Positions 55,001 through 62,233 of a stretch of 64,000 nt of DNA are shown here, piece after piece (the first letter of the stretch is position 1; the number at the start of each line of letters is the position of its first letter). Where the stretch lies: positions 9,963 to 73,962 of the forward strand of contig DAOOQQ010000017.1 in assembly GCA_035388825.1 (NCBI GenBank), given 5' to 3'. Below the pieces are notes generated by a model, which saw only the letters and a program-made list of their open reading frames with translations, made no database searches and had not been told where the DNA came from. A program made the translations under genes and the position numbers. The stretch is from MWAR01 sp035388825 (GTDB lineage Bacteria > Muiribacteriota > Ozemobacteria > Ozemobacterales > Ozemobacteraceae).

Positions 55001-55357
55001 ACAGAAGGCCGCCAGGTCGACCCGGCCTTTCTGGAGGTCGGGGATGATCTCGCTCCAGGGGCCGTGTCGAAACTCGATCTGGACCCCAAGGGCTTCGGCA
55101 ATGAGCCGCGCGAGTTCGACGGTGAACCCGGTCGGGCGACCGTCAGGAGCCGTGTATTCGTAGGGCGGATACGCCCGGTCGATTCCGACCACGATCTTCT
55201 CGATCTCTTCGGACCCGGTCGCGGTGCCGGCTGGTGCGGCAAAACCGGTGGCCGTCCCAAGCAGGATTGTCAGAAGCGTGATGATGAGGAGCGTCACCCG
55301 ACCGTGCGCCTGGCACGGAAGGGCGGGCTTCCTGGGGATCAGCGTCACTGGCTTCAT
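52043..55357 (-). CDS. Hybrid histidine kinase with periplasmic solute-binding sensor domain
   Basis: 1104 residues from ATG 55357. Signal/anchor helix (TLLIITLLTILLGTATGF), a solute-binding type 3 domain (IVVGIDRAYPPYEYTAPDGR through VLKTDGRYQALWKKW), membrane helix WGILVLFGGFLLLVFVTIVT, four PAS-like units (about 340-730), HisKA with GGIAHDFNNLLTGIL (His near 765), HATPase with DDGMGMD and TGRGLGLAAV, and a C-terminal receiver (VVDDEEFIR, Asp in AVLLDLTMPGMDG, Lys in LQKPY). It probably senses an amino acid or similar ligand in the periplasm. It stands alone, with a minus-strand -10 box just upstream. Confidence 0.93.
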   Translation of the reverse strand: MKPVTLIPRKPALPCQAHGRVTLLIITLLTILLGTATGFAAPAGTATGSEEIEKIVVGIDRAYPPYEYTAPDGRPTGFTVELARLIAEALGVQIEFRHGPWSEIIPDLQKGRVDLAAFCFSVNRTDHFCFSEPLAPSVYTYFRRSDAEPVRRESDLIGRHVVLQRGDMMDDYLSESSFGRRITRLDDMRRILRLVSEGKADYALVERRIGRELVREMKLAALTDAGSMHYVKDLCFGSGLARCDLIARVNQAIRVLKTDGRYQALWKKWFGGDPIEQLLPEQQAQPWGILVLFGGFLLLVFVTIVTMVYQRAGETEAELRSRITELAQTRSDAVAGRTRLRAILANTPTAIMLIDASGRIIESNERFQGLFGYSAEDAQRLDLRSLTTQDQAAEQLDRLIKATGRPEQLHVTGQFRCRDGTTFWGDLRVQPLLQTEGIPGGFVVVIRDVRESKEVEAILRENETRYRKLAESAPDLIYRLDLPSGRYEYVNPAAFRITGCTPDEFLATPLLLQRLIPEDRQEAYQSHIERLQKGMAEPFIEFPILHREGAIRWLQDRAIPIIDETGRITGAEGIIRDITMARRVAEELQRSEANLRAMFHSTKDGYVLVDRFGTLVACNPPGAAWLATLGRTAGSATSSLRMNPPPACWPQIVADLDVALEGTHLKRKLQVPRSSGGQDALEINLWPVPEPGHGFHGVCLHMVDVTERERIAAERRVLDEKVRKTQKYESLGILAGGIAHDFNNLLTGILGAADLARRQTEPESMLEGFLDRIISTARRASELTQQMLAYSGKGSLVLQSFDLAGMIRDMGNLLEASIPKKCRLQFEFSPDLPPVMADLAQMRQVLLNLVVNAAEAIGERAGTITVRTGSAACTAETFAEIGHGQAPEPGTYVSVDVIDDGMGMDAATQAHIFEPFFSTKFTGRGLGLAAVLGIVQSLRGAIRVESQQGKGSRFTVLLPASLPEQQPPVEARPSRAADMGSGTILVVDDEEFIRILATEVLTLGGYTVETAADGAEALEMLGKNPEKYTAVLLDLTMPGMDGTEAFAGIRRIAPALPIIISSGYSESNTSSEALAGRAGFLQKPYAGDELLDCVNGVIGRFTGT

Positions 55358-55378
55358 ATCCTGACAGAGTCTTCTGGA

Positions 55379-55384
55379 ATTATA
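55379..55384 (-). promoter_or_regulatory. -10 box of the hybrid kinase gene
   Basis: TATAAT on the minus strand, 21 bases before the ATG at 55357; the -35 region (TTCCCG) is weak. Supports the ATG rather than an upstream TTG start that overlaps this box. Confidence 0.5.
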
Positions 55385-55405
55385 TGACAACCCGGGGCCG
55401 GCGGG

Positions 55406-55436
55406 AAAAAAAAAGACCGGATCTTGTGAGATCCGG
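55406..55436 (-). terminator. Minus-strand terminator hairpin
   Basis: CCGGATCT (55417-55424), TGTG loop, AGATCCGG (55429-55436); on the minus strand followed by nine T after one C. No leftward gene is visible to its right before the plus-strand MFS gene. Confidence 0.8.
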
Positions 55437-55663
55437 CCCGAAAGTATAAGGAGGCAAACAAAACCATGAACCTTTTCGGCCCGAAATGCGGTTTTCCGAA
55501 GGGTTCAATTCCGGATGATCAGGTACGGGGCGGGACATGCCGGAATCGTTTCGCACGTTGGCAGACATCCGCGGACAACGACGGACGTCAACTTTTTTTC
55601 GACGATGGGGGGAAAGGAACGGGTTTGCGCTCACGACGGGAACGGGGGTATCTTGCGCAACGC

Positions 55664-56938
55664 ATGCAGCCGAACGAAACGCACGGGACAGGCACGGCGG
55701 CGACACCGGGAGAGGGGAGGCTGTTCCCCGCCCTGGGCTCGTCGAACTATCGTGCGTACTTTATAACGAACGGCTTGTCGCTGGTCGGAACCTGGATGCA
55801 GCGGCTCGCGACAAGTTGGCTCGTGTACCGCCTCACGTCGTCCGCGGTGATGCTGGGCGCGGCCGACTTCGTCAGCCAGTTCTCGGCGTTTCTTCTGATG
55901 CCGGTGGCCGGCGTCATCCTCGACGGCCGGGAATTGCGCCGGAGCATCTGGATCACCCAGGTCGCCGCCCTCGTCCAGGCGACGGTGCTCGCAGGCCTGA
56001 CCCTCGCGGGGCTGGTCAACCTGCCGCTGCTGTTCCTGCTCTGCGGCGTGCTCGGGGCTATCAATGCCTTCGACATGCCCGGCCGGCACGCGCTGGTGCC
56101 GCAGCTCGTCGAGAGGCGCGAGCACCTGGGAAACGCGATCGCTCTCAACTCCTCCGCCTTCAATGCGGCCCGCCTGATCGGTCCCTCCCTTGCCGGAATG
56201 GCTGTCGCGGCCTGGGGGGAGGGGATCTGCTTCGTTCTCAATGCCCTGTCGTTCGTGCCGATCGTCTGGATGCTGCCGCGGCTGACCCTTCCGAGAAGCG
56301 CGCTCAGACACGAGCGAAAACCGTTCTGGAGCGAACTGCGCGCGGGATTCGCGTATGCCTGGAAGCATCGGGGGATTCGCTCGATCCTGCTGCTGATCTC
56401 GGTATTCAGCTTCATCGGCATGCCGTTTGCCGTGCTGCTTCCCGTTGTGGCGAAGGAGGTGCTCGGAGGCGGTGCCGAGACGCTCGGCTTCCTGCTCGGC
56501 GCGGTCGGCTTCGGCGCCCTGGCCGGAGCGCTGCATCTGGCGGTGCGCCGAACCACCGAAGGGCTCGAAAGGCTTGCCTCGACCTCGTTCACCTGTTTCG
56601 GCCTCATCCTCATGCTGTTCGCCTGGACCTCGCAACTGTGGGCGTCGATGCTCCTGCTCGCGATCGCCGGCTACTGGATGACGAGCGGCTGGGCGGCTGC
56701 CAACACACATCTGCAGATGTTGACGGACGACGACAAACGAAGCCGGATCATGAGTTTGTATATGATGGCATTCATGGGCATGTCGCCGTTGGGAAGCCTC
56801 GTGCAGGGGTTCATCGCCCAGCATGCCGGCGTCTCCCCGGCCCTGTGTGGGGCGGGCCTGCTCTGCTGCATCTCCTCGCTTGCCTTTGTCTTGTCGGTGC
56901 GTGCCGCCCGGCCTTCAACCGCCGGGATCCAGTCATGA
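55664..56938 (+). CDS. MFS transporter (EntS-like group)
   Basis: 424 residues, about 12 membrane helices. The first block is FPALGSSNYRAYFITNGLSL followed by VGTWMQRLATSWLVYRLTSS, the pattern of the MFS_3/enterobactin-exporter-like group; FDMPGRHALVPQLV near 125 and NSSAFNAARLIGPSLAGM near 150 confirm it. Substrate unknown. Start is uncertain: ATG 55664 lies close after a possible promoter (TTGCGC, 18 bases, TATCTT) with no ribosome site, while an ATG at 55466 has AAGGAGG but adds 66 residues of unconserved-looking sequence. Confidence 0.88.
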   Translation: MQPNETHGTGTAATPGEGRLFPALGSSNYRAYFITNGLSLVGTWMQRLATSWLVYRLTSSAVMLGAADFVSQFSAFLLMPVAGVILDGRELRRSIWITQVAALVQATVLAGLTLAGLVNLPLLFLLCGVLGAINAFDMPGRHALVPQLVERREHLGNAIALNSSAFNAARLIGPSLAGMAVAAWGEGICFVLNALSFVPIVWMLPRLTLPRSALRHERKPFWSELRAGFAYAWKHRGIRSILLLISVFSFIGMPFAVLLPVVAKEVLGGGAETLGFLLGAVGFGALAGALHLAVRRTTEGLERLASTSFTCFGLILMLFAWTSQLWASMLLLAIAGYWMTSGWAAANTHLQMLTDDDKRSRIMSLYMMAFMGMSPLGSLVQGFIAQHAGVSPALCGAGLLCCISSLAFVLSVRAARPSTAGIQS

Positions 56939-56988
56939 TATGATGACAACAATGGCCAGACGCCAAAAATGATTTCGAGGTGGGATCG

Positions 56989-59316
56989 ATGAACGTCACG
57001 GAACCCCGGACCCTTTCTTCCGAAAAACATGCCTGGCGGTTTTTCCGTTCGGGTGGTGTTGACCAGGTGAGTCTCGACTCCGGAGCCGATCTGAAGGCGC
57101 TGAAGGAACTCGATCCCAAACTGTGGATGGCCCTGAGCTGTCCCGTGCAGGGTCTCGAGCTGGATGCCGCGACCCTCGGCCTGATCGATACCGACAAAGA
57201 TGGACGGGTGCGCGTGCCTGAACTGCTTGCCGCCGTCGAATGGGTCTGCGACCGGCTGAAGAATCCCGATGAGCTGCTGAAACGGTCTGAAACACTCGCC
57301 CTGGCTGGAATCAACGATGCCGATGAGGAGGGGAAGAGGCTGACCGCCTCGGCCCGCCGGATCCTTGCCGAGCTGGGAAAACCGGATGCCGAGGTGATCG
57401 CCGTGGCCGACGTGGCCGATGCCTCGAAAAAGTTTGCGGTCACCCGGTTCAACGGGGACGGTGTCGTTCCCCCGGCTTCGGCCGGCGACGAGCCGCTGCG
57501 CAAGGCGATCACCGAGATCGTCGCCTGTTGCGGCGGTGTTGCGGGCCGGGACGGCACGATGGGCGTCGACGGCGCGATGCTGGATGCGTTTTTCGGGGCC
57601 TGCCGCGCCTATGATGCCTGGTGGCGGGCCGGAGAGGCGGATCCGGCGATCCTGCCGTACCGCGAGGGGACGGTCGAGGCGTATGCAGCCTTTACCTCGG
57701 TCCGGGCCAAGATCGACGACTTTTTCACCCGCTGCCGGCTGGCGGCGTTCGATGCCCGCTCGACGGGGCCCCTCAACCGGTCCGAAAAAGATTACGAACA
57801 GATGGCCGTCCGGCTCCTCTCCGCGGGAAGCCCGGAGCTGGCCGAGCTGCCGCTGGCGCGGATCGAGGCGGGCTGGGCGCTTCCGCTGAATGATGCCGTC
57901 AATCCCGCCTGGATCAAGGCGATCGACACGTTCAACCGGCTCGTCGTCCTGCCCCGACTCGGGGAAAAGACGGCTCTCACCGCCGCCGAATGGGAAAAAA
58001 TCGTGGCGACCTTCACCGCCCACGAGACCTGGCGTGCCGGGAAAGCCGGCGCCGAGGTCGAATCCCTCGGCCTTGCCCGTATCCGAGCGCTGCTTGCGGG
58101 TGGTCAGGAGCGCGCGATCCGCGAGCTGATCGCCCAGGACAAGGCTCTCGAACCCGAAGCCGCAGCGATCGATGCCGTCGAACGGCTGGTGCGATTGCAT
58201 CGTGATCTCTATACAATAATGAATAACATGGTCTCGTTTCGCGACTTCTACGATCGGAAGCGCGGTGCCATTTTCCAGAATGGAACCCTGTTCCTGGACG
58301 GCCGGAGCTGTGAGCTGTGCCTTCGCGTCGAGGACGCGGCCAAACATGCCGCCATGGCTGCGCTGAGCCAGACCTATCTCGTCTACTGTGACTGCGTGCG
58401 CTCGGGAAGCAACGAAAAGATGACGATCGTCGCCGGATTCACTGCCGGGGATGCCGAGCGTCTCGCGGTCGGCCGTCACGGGATCTTCGTCGACCGGCGG
58501 GGCCGCGATTGGGATGCCGTCGTGGTCAAGCTCGTCGAGAATCCCATCAGCATCGGCGAGGCGTTCTGGACTCCCTACCGGCGACTCGGCCGGATGATCA
58601 CGGAACAGGTCGAGAAGTTCGCCGGCGCGGGTGACAAAGCGATGCAGGAAAAACTCGCCGGTGGAATCGCCGGGGCCGCCGATAAGGCTCAGGCTGCCGC
58701 GGCAGCACCGGCGGGAACCCCGCCCGCCGCGCCCCCGCAGCCGTTCGATGTGGGCAAATTCGCCGGTATATTCGCTGCTATAGGACTTGCGATCGGCGCG
58801 ATCGGCACCGCGATCGCCAGCGTCGTGACGGGCTTTCTTGCCCTCGCCTGGTGGCAGATGCCGGTCGCCTTGCTCGGTCTGCTGCTCCTCATCTCGGGCC
58901 CTTCGATGGTCATGGCTGCCATCCGGCTCCGGAACCGCAATGTCGGCCCGATCCTCGATGCGAACGGGTGGGCGATCAACTCCCGCCTCATGATGAGCAT
59001 TGCCTTCGGCGGCTCGCTGACGAAGATCGCCCAGCTCCCCGACGGGGCCCGCCGGACCCTCGACGACCCCTTCGCGGATGCCGAGAATCCCTGGCCCCGC
59101 CGTATCATCTGGCTCCTCGTCCTCGCCGTCATCATCACGGGCGGACTCAAACTGCACCGCCAGATGAAGCACCGGAAACAGCATGCGGGAAAAGCCCCTG
59201 TCACGGCTCCGGCTCTCGACCCGAAAGCCGTCCAGCCGCCCGCCCCCGTGCCCGTGACTCCGGCCGCGCCGGTGGCGATCCCTGCCCCCGAATCGGCTTC
59301 CGGAGCTTCCCGGTAA
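56989..59316 (+). CDS. Large EF-hand plus membrane-helix protein, unknown
   Basis: 775 residues, no known family. An N-terminal EF-hand loop LIDTDKDGRVRVPELL (Asp67, Asp69, Asp71, Gly72, Glu78) matches the calcium-binding consensus; the long middle is helical and acidic (TAAEWEKIVATFTAHETWRA). At 430-510 there is a block GAIFQNGTLFLDGRSCELCL and VFVDRRGRDWDAV. Then come membrane helices near 590-615, 620-640 and 705-725, and a Pro/Ala-rich tail. It is soluble at the N-terminus and anchored near the C-terminus. GAGGTGGGATCG precedes the ATG. Two bases before the nuclease gene. Confidence 0.7.
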   Translation: MNVTEPRTLSSEKHAWRFFRSGGVDQVSLDSGADLKALKELDPKLWMALSCPVQGLELDAATLGLIDTDKDGRVRVPELLAAVEWVCDRLKNPDELLKRSETLALAGINDADEEGKRLTASARRILAELGKPDAEVIAVADVADASKKFAVTRFNGDGVVPPASAGDEPLRKAITEIVACCGGVAGRDGTMGVDGAMLDAFFGACRAYDAWWRAGEADPAILPYREGTVEAYAAFTSVRAKIDDFFTRCRLAAFDARSTGPLNRSEKDYEQMAVRLLSAGSPELAELPLARIEAGWALPLNDAVNPAWIKAIDTFNRLVVLPRLGEKTALTAAEWEKIVATFTAHETWRAGKAGAEVESLGLARIRALLAGGQERAIRELIAQDKALEPEAAAIDAVERLVRLHRDLYTIMNNMVSFRDFYDRKRGAIFQNGTLFLDGRSCELCLRVEDAAKHAAMAALSQTYLVYCDCVRSGSNEKMTIVAGFTAGDAERLAVGRHGIFVDRRGRDWDAVVVKLVENPISIGEAFWTPYRRLGRMITEQVEKFAGAGDKAMQEKLAGGIAGAADKAQAAAAAPAGTPPAAPPQPFDVGKFAGIFAAIGLAIGAIGTAIASVVTGFLALAWWQMPVALLGLLLLISGPSMVMAAIRLRNRNVGPILDANGWAINSRLMMSIAFGGSLTKIAQLPDGARRTLDDPFADAENPWPRRIIWLLVLAVIITGGLKLHRQMKHRKQHAGKAPVTAPALDPKAVQPPAPVPVTPAAPVAIPAPESASGASR

Positions 59317-59317
59317 C

Positions 59318-60211
59318 ATGCCCTTCACGAAAACCGTCCGTCTCCTCGTGGCATGCCTGGTGGCGCTGTGCCCATCCGTCATGCATGCCTGGAGCGGCCC
59401 GGGGCACCGGGTCATCGCCCTCCTGGCCGCCGACATCCTGCGGGCGGAAGCGCCCGCCGCCTACGACGAGGCGCGGCGCCTCCTGGAAGGAGAACGGGAT
59501 GACCGCCCCGGGGATGACGCTCGCCATCCCCGCAAGGCGACGCTCGTCTCGGTCGCCGGATGGGCCGATCATGTGCGACCGAATCGGCCCGAGACGGCTC
59601 ATTATCACATCGTCGAAATCCCCTTCACAGCCGGCGGTTACGACGAGGCGCGGGACGGTGCGGCAGGAAAGCATATCGTCCACGCGGTGGACACGATGAC
59701 CCGGCTGCTGGGTGATGCCGGAAAGCCCGACGGAGAACGTCTGGAAGCCCTCAAGTTCCTCGTCCATCTCGTCGGTGACCTGCACCAGCCGCTGCACTGC
59801 ACGAACCGGGGGGATGCTGGCGGAAACGCGCGAATGGTGCGACTCGATGGGGATGAAATGAAGCTCCATCATGTCTGGGACTTCCGGATCGTCGATTCGT
59901 TCGGGGTGAATGAGCGGCGGTTGGCCGGAATCCTTCAGCAGGAGCTTCGGGCGACGGATACCGCCGCGATTGCCGCCGGAACCCTCGCCGACTGGGTGAA
60001 CGAGTCGCACCGGCTTGGCCAGGTTTGGGGCTACTCCTTCGAACCGGGTTCGGTCATCACGCCGGACTGGCTTGCCGCCGTCCGGCCGATCGTCAAACTC
60101 CAGTTGATGCGCGCCGGGGTCCGGCTGGCCCGGCTTCTCCGGGAGGCTCTCGATCGCCCGGCACGCCCGGGGCCAGCCCGAACCGATGCCATTCGGGAGG
60201 ATACGCCATGA
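59318..60211 (+). CDS. Exported S1/P1-type zinc nuclease
   Basis: 297 residues. Signal peptide (VRLLVACLVALCPSVMHA) leaves Trp as the first mature residue, which is a zinc ligand in this family: AWSGPGHRVIA. Other ligands appear in GWADHVRPN, AHYHIVEIPF, LKFLVHLVGDLHQPLHC and LHHVWD. The family degrades single-stranded DNA and RNA and 3'-nucleotides. Bacterial relatives act in phosphate or nucleic-acid scavenging. Overlaps the next gene by four bases. Confidence 0.92.
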   Translation: MPFTKTVRLLVACLVALCPSVMHAWSGPGHRVIALLAADILRAEAPAAYDEARRLLEGERDDRPGDDARHPRKATLVSVAGWADHVRPNRPETAHYHIVEIPFTAGGYDEARDGAAGKHIVHAVDTMTRLLGDAGKPDGERLEALKFLVHLVGDLHQPLHCTNRGDAGGNARMVRLDGDEMKLHHVWDFRIVDSFGVNERRLAGILQQELRATDTAAIAAGTLADWVNESHRLGQVWGYSFEPGSVITPDWLAAVRPIVKLQLMRAGVRLARLLREALDRPARPGPARTDAIREDTP

Positions 60212-60573
60212 ATACCGCCGTCATCGGTGCCAGTGACAATCCTGAACGCTATAGTTACAAGGCTCTCGTTCTGCTCAGGGAAGCGGGACATGCCGTCTTT
60301 CCGGTGCACCCGGCTCTCGAGACGATCGAGGGTGTTCCGGTGTATCGGTCGCTGGATAAAATTCAGGATAAAATAGATACCATCACGATGTATGTGTCGC
60401 CCGCGAAGCAGCCTGCGATGGAGGATGCGATCCTCGCCGCCGGGGCCCGGCGGGTGATCTTCAACCCCGGCACCGAAAATCCCGGCCTCGCGGAAAAGCT
60501 CCGCCTGGCAGGCGTCAAGGTGCTGGAAGCCTGCACCCTCGTGCTTCTCCGGACGGGACGCTACGGAGGCTGA
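60208..60573 (+). CDS. CoA-binding (YccU-type) protein
   Basis: 121 residues. TAVIGASDNPERYSYKALVL is the Rossmann start of the CoA-binding family; HPALETIEGVPVYRSL and VIFNPGTENPGLAEKL follow. The domain is the N-terminal part of succinyl-CoA synthetase alpha; stand-alone members bind CoA and have no proven role. ATGA overlap with the nuclease gene suggests cotranscription. Confidence 0.9.
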   Translation: MNTAVIGASDNPERYSYKALVLLREAGHAVFPVHPALETIEGVPVYRSLDKIQDKIDTITMYVSPAKQPAMEDAILAAGARRVIFNPGTENPGLAEKLRLAGVKVLEACTLVLLRTGRYGG

Positions 60574-60598
60574 TGCGCTTCCGGTGGTACATGAAATG

Positions 60599-60626
60599 AC
60601 GAAGCCCCTCGGATGAGGGGCTTCGT
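60599..60626. terminator. Bidirectional-type hairpin between convergent genes
   Basis: Perfect 12-bp stem ACGAAGCCCCTC / GAGGGGCTTCGT with GGAT loop. No T tract on the plus strand. It sits between the CoA-binding gene and the DUF134-NifX gene. Confidence 0.6.
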
Positions 60627-60671
60627 GCGGGTTGCGCCGGATTCGGGCTCGATGGCCGTGCGGGCGATGGG

Positions 60672-61403
60672 CTATTTTTCGCCGTGGCCGTGAGGGTGCC
60701 CGTGGTCGTGGCCATGGCCGTCCCCATGGTGGGCACAGGCCGTTTGCGGGGTGACTTCACGCAGGTTGCCGGTCTTGAACTCGGCAATGACCTGCTCGAC
60801 CGTCGCCTGACGGCCCATATACACCTTGATGCCGGCGGCACGCAGCTTGGTGAGCGCTCCCATGCCGATTCCTCCGACGACGACGGCGTCGAGCTTTTCG
60901 TTGCTCAGTGACGCGAGGGGCTGGCACATGCCGTGGGTGTGCTGGGCATTCTGGTTGATGATGGCACGGGTCGACAGCTTCTCGGTATCGACGATCAGAA
61001 ACAGCGGTGCCGAGCCGAAATGGCCGTTCACCTGGCTTTGAAGGCCCTTGTCTTCGACGATCGGAATGCAGATGTTCATGGATTCTCCTTGGTGTGATGA
61101 AGGTGTGTCGGATGTGACGGCAACGGGGCCGCCTTCGATCCGGAGAGCCTTGCCAAAGACGAGGGCTTCGGCGATCTTGCGGTGGGCTGACTCGATGATG
61201 CGGCCGAACGTGGGCCGCGAAACATGCATCAGCCGCGCGGCTTCCTCCTGGTATTTCCCTTCGAGATCGGCCAGCTTCAGGGCCTCGAACTCATCGAGGG
61301 TCAGCACCAGAAAATCCAGGTCGCGCGCAGGAATGCCCGCCGGCTTGAAAACGCTGGCGACGGGCTTCCCGGAAATTTTTCTGCACGAATGCGGCCTGAC
61401 CAT
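60672..61403 (-). CDS. DUF134 helix-turn-helix fused to NifB/NifX-type domain with His-rich tail
   Basis: 243 residues. Residues 1-95: LTLDEFEALKLADLEGKYQE and AARLMHVSRPTFGRIIESAH, the DUF134 DNA-binding pattern. Residues about 108-215: ICIPIVEDKGLQSQVNGHFG, DAVVVGGIGMGALTKLRAAG, a NifX/NifB dinitrogenase cofactor-type domain. C-terminus: HHGDGHGHDHGHPHGHGEK, a metal-binding tail. The two domains usually occur as neighbouring genes. ATG at 61403 has GGAG seven bases upstream; the ATG two codons before has it at one base. It might regulate in response to bound metal or Fe-S cluster. Confidence 0.88.
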   Translation of the reverse strand: MVRPHSCRKISGKPVASVFKPAGIPARDLDFLVLTLDEFEALKLADLEGKYQEEAARLMHVSRPTFGRIIESAHRKIAEALVFGKALRIEGGPVAVTSDTPSSHQGESMNICIPIVEDKGLQSQVNGHFGSAPLFLIVDTEKLSTRAIINQNAQHTHGMCQPLASLSNEKLDAVVVGGIGMGALTKLRAAGIKVYMGRQATVEQVIAEFKTGNLREVTPQTACAHHGDGHGHDHGHPHGHGEK

Positions 61404-61429
61404 GTTCATTCTCCAGATATGTTATCATA

Positions 61430-61447
61430 TGCTCATAATAGTGAGCA
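61430..61447. promoter_or_regulatory. Probable operator of the DUF134-NifX gene
   Basis: TGCTCA-TAATAG-TGAGCA, perfect 6-bp arms, 27 bases upstream of the start codon in an AT-rich region (TATGTTATCATATG next to it). Confidence 0.55.
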
Positions 61448-61497
61448 TGAACACGATATCACACTCCAGGAATGTTGGCGAGAGTCCCGGGATTACG

Positions 61498-61574
61498 ATC
61501 CGCAGATGTCGCAGATTACACAGATAGGATTATGAAGGAGATGGCGATCTGCGCCATCTGTGCAATCTGCGGAT
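61498..61574. repeat. Inverted-repeat element with 9-base period
   Basis: Arms of 28 bases at 61498-61525 and 61547-61574 are reverse complements at 22 of 28 positions, with a 21-base centre. Each arm is about three 9-base units of the form NNCRCAGAT. It lies upstream of trmO, with similar units at 63809 and 41753. Confidence 0.75.
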
Positions 61575-61628
61575 GAATTCAGGTGGATTCGAACACACCG
61601 GAGGTACACCATCACACGGGAGACGACG

Positions 61629-62123
61629 ATGGAACGAGAACTATATGCATGGAAACAGATCGGCATCATCCGCACGCGGTTCACGAGCCAGGAGGGAACG
61701 CCGATCCAGGCCAGCATGGCGGGAGAGGAAACCGGCACGATCGAGATCCTTCCCGAGTATGCCGACGGCCTTCTCGATATCGAAGGCTTCAGCCATCTCC
61801 ACCTGATCTATGCGTTCCACGGGATCGGTGCCGGAGCCCTCCGGGTGAAACCCTATCTCGATACCGTCGAACACGGCATTTTTGCCACCCGTGCCCCGAA
61901 ACGGCCCAACCCGATCGGCCTTTCGGTCGTCCGTCTGGTCGCCGTCCGCGGGAACATCCTCGAGATCGCCGGGGTCGACATGCTCGACGGCACCCCGCTG
62001 TTGGATATCAAGCCATATATACCATCGCTCGATGTCCGCGATGCCGATCGGATCGGCTGGTATGCCGACCGTCTCCTGCCCGGGGTGGCCGTCCTGGCTG
62101 ACGACCGGTTTGCCAAAAAATAA
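61629..62123 (+). CDS. trmO: TrmO/YaeB-type tRNA m6t6A37 methyltransferase
   Basis: 164 residues, the minimal length of the family. Features are IGIIRTRFTSQEGTPIQ, DIEGFSHLHLIYAFH, FATRAPKRPNPIGLSVVRL, and DMLDGTPLLDIKPYIP. TrmO uses SAM to methylate the t6A37 of some tRNAs; archaeal and bacterial short members of this fold are less well studied, so substrate is inferred. GGGAGACGACG precedes the ATG. It is followed directly by the catalase control region. Confidence 0.88.
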   Translation: MERELYAWKQIGIIRTRFTSQEGTPIQASMAGEETGTIEILPEYADGLLDIEGFSHLHLIYAFHGIGAGALRVKPYLDTVEHGIFATRAPKRPNPIGLSVVRLVAVRGNILEIAGVDMLDGTPLLDIKPYIPSLDVRDADRIGWYADRLLPGVAVLADDRFAKK

Positions 62124-62148
62124 GAATTATTCCTATGTCAGAATTATT
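62123..62148 (+). promoter_or_regulatory. AT-rich direct repeats before catalase (candidate PerR/Fur boxes)
   Basis: AGAATTATT at 62123-62131 and again at 62140-62148, the second continuing as ATGATATG. The half-site resembles PerR/Fur operators (TTAGAATTATTCTAA-like). TATGAT at the end could be the -10 box. Confidence 0.45.
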
Positions 62149-62233
62149 ATGATATGCTGAACGGGTGAAACGATCCGGCAGACCGGGAGCGGTCGAGAGA
62201 TGCCGGAAGGACATAAACGGAAGAGGAGAATCT

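Noticed and set aside
55490..55520. GGTTCAATTCC resembling a tRNA T loop
   Set aside because: The flanks do not form the 5-bp stem and no acceptor or anticodon arms are present.
56671..59436. 921-residue minus-strand open frame
   Set aside because: Antisense to the EF-hand protein gene; composition Arg/Gly/Pro-rich with no domain. The plus-strand frame has ribosome site and EF-hand.
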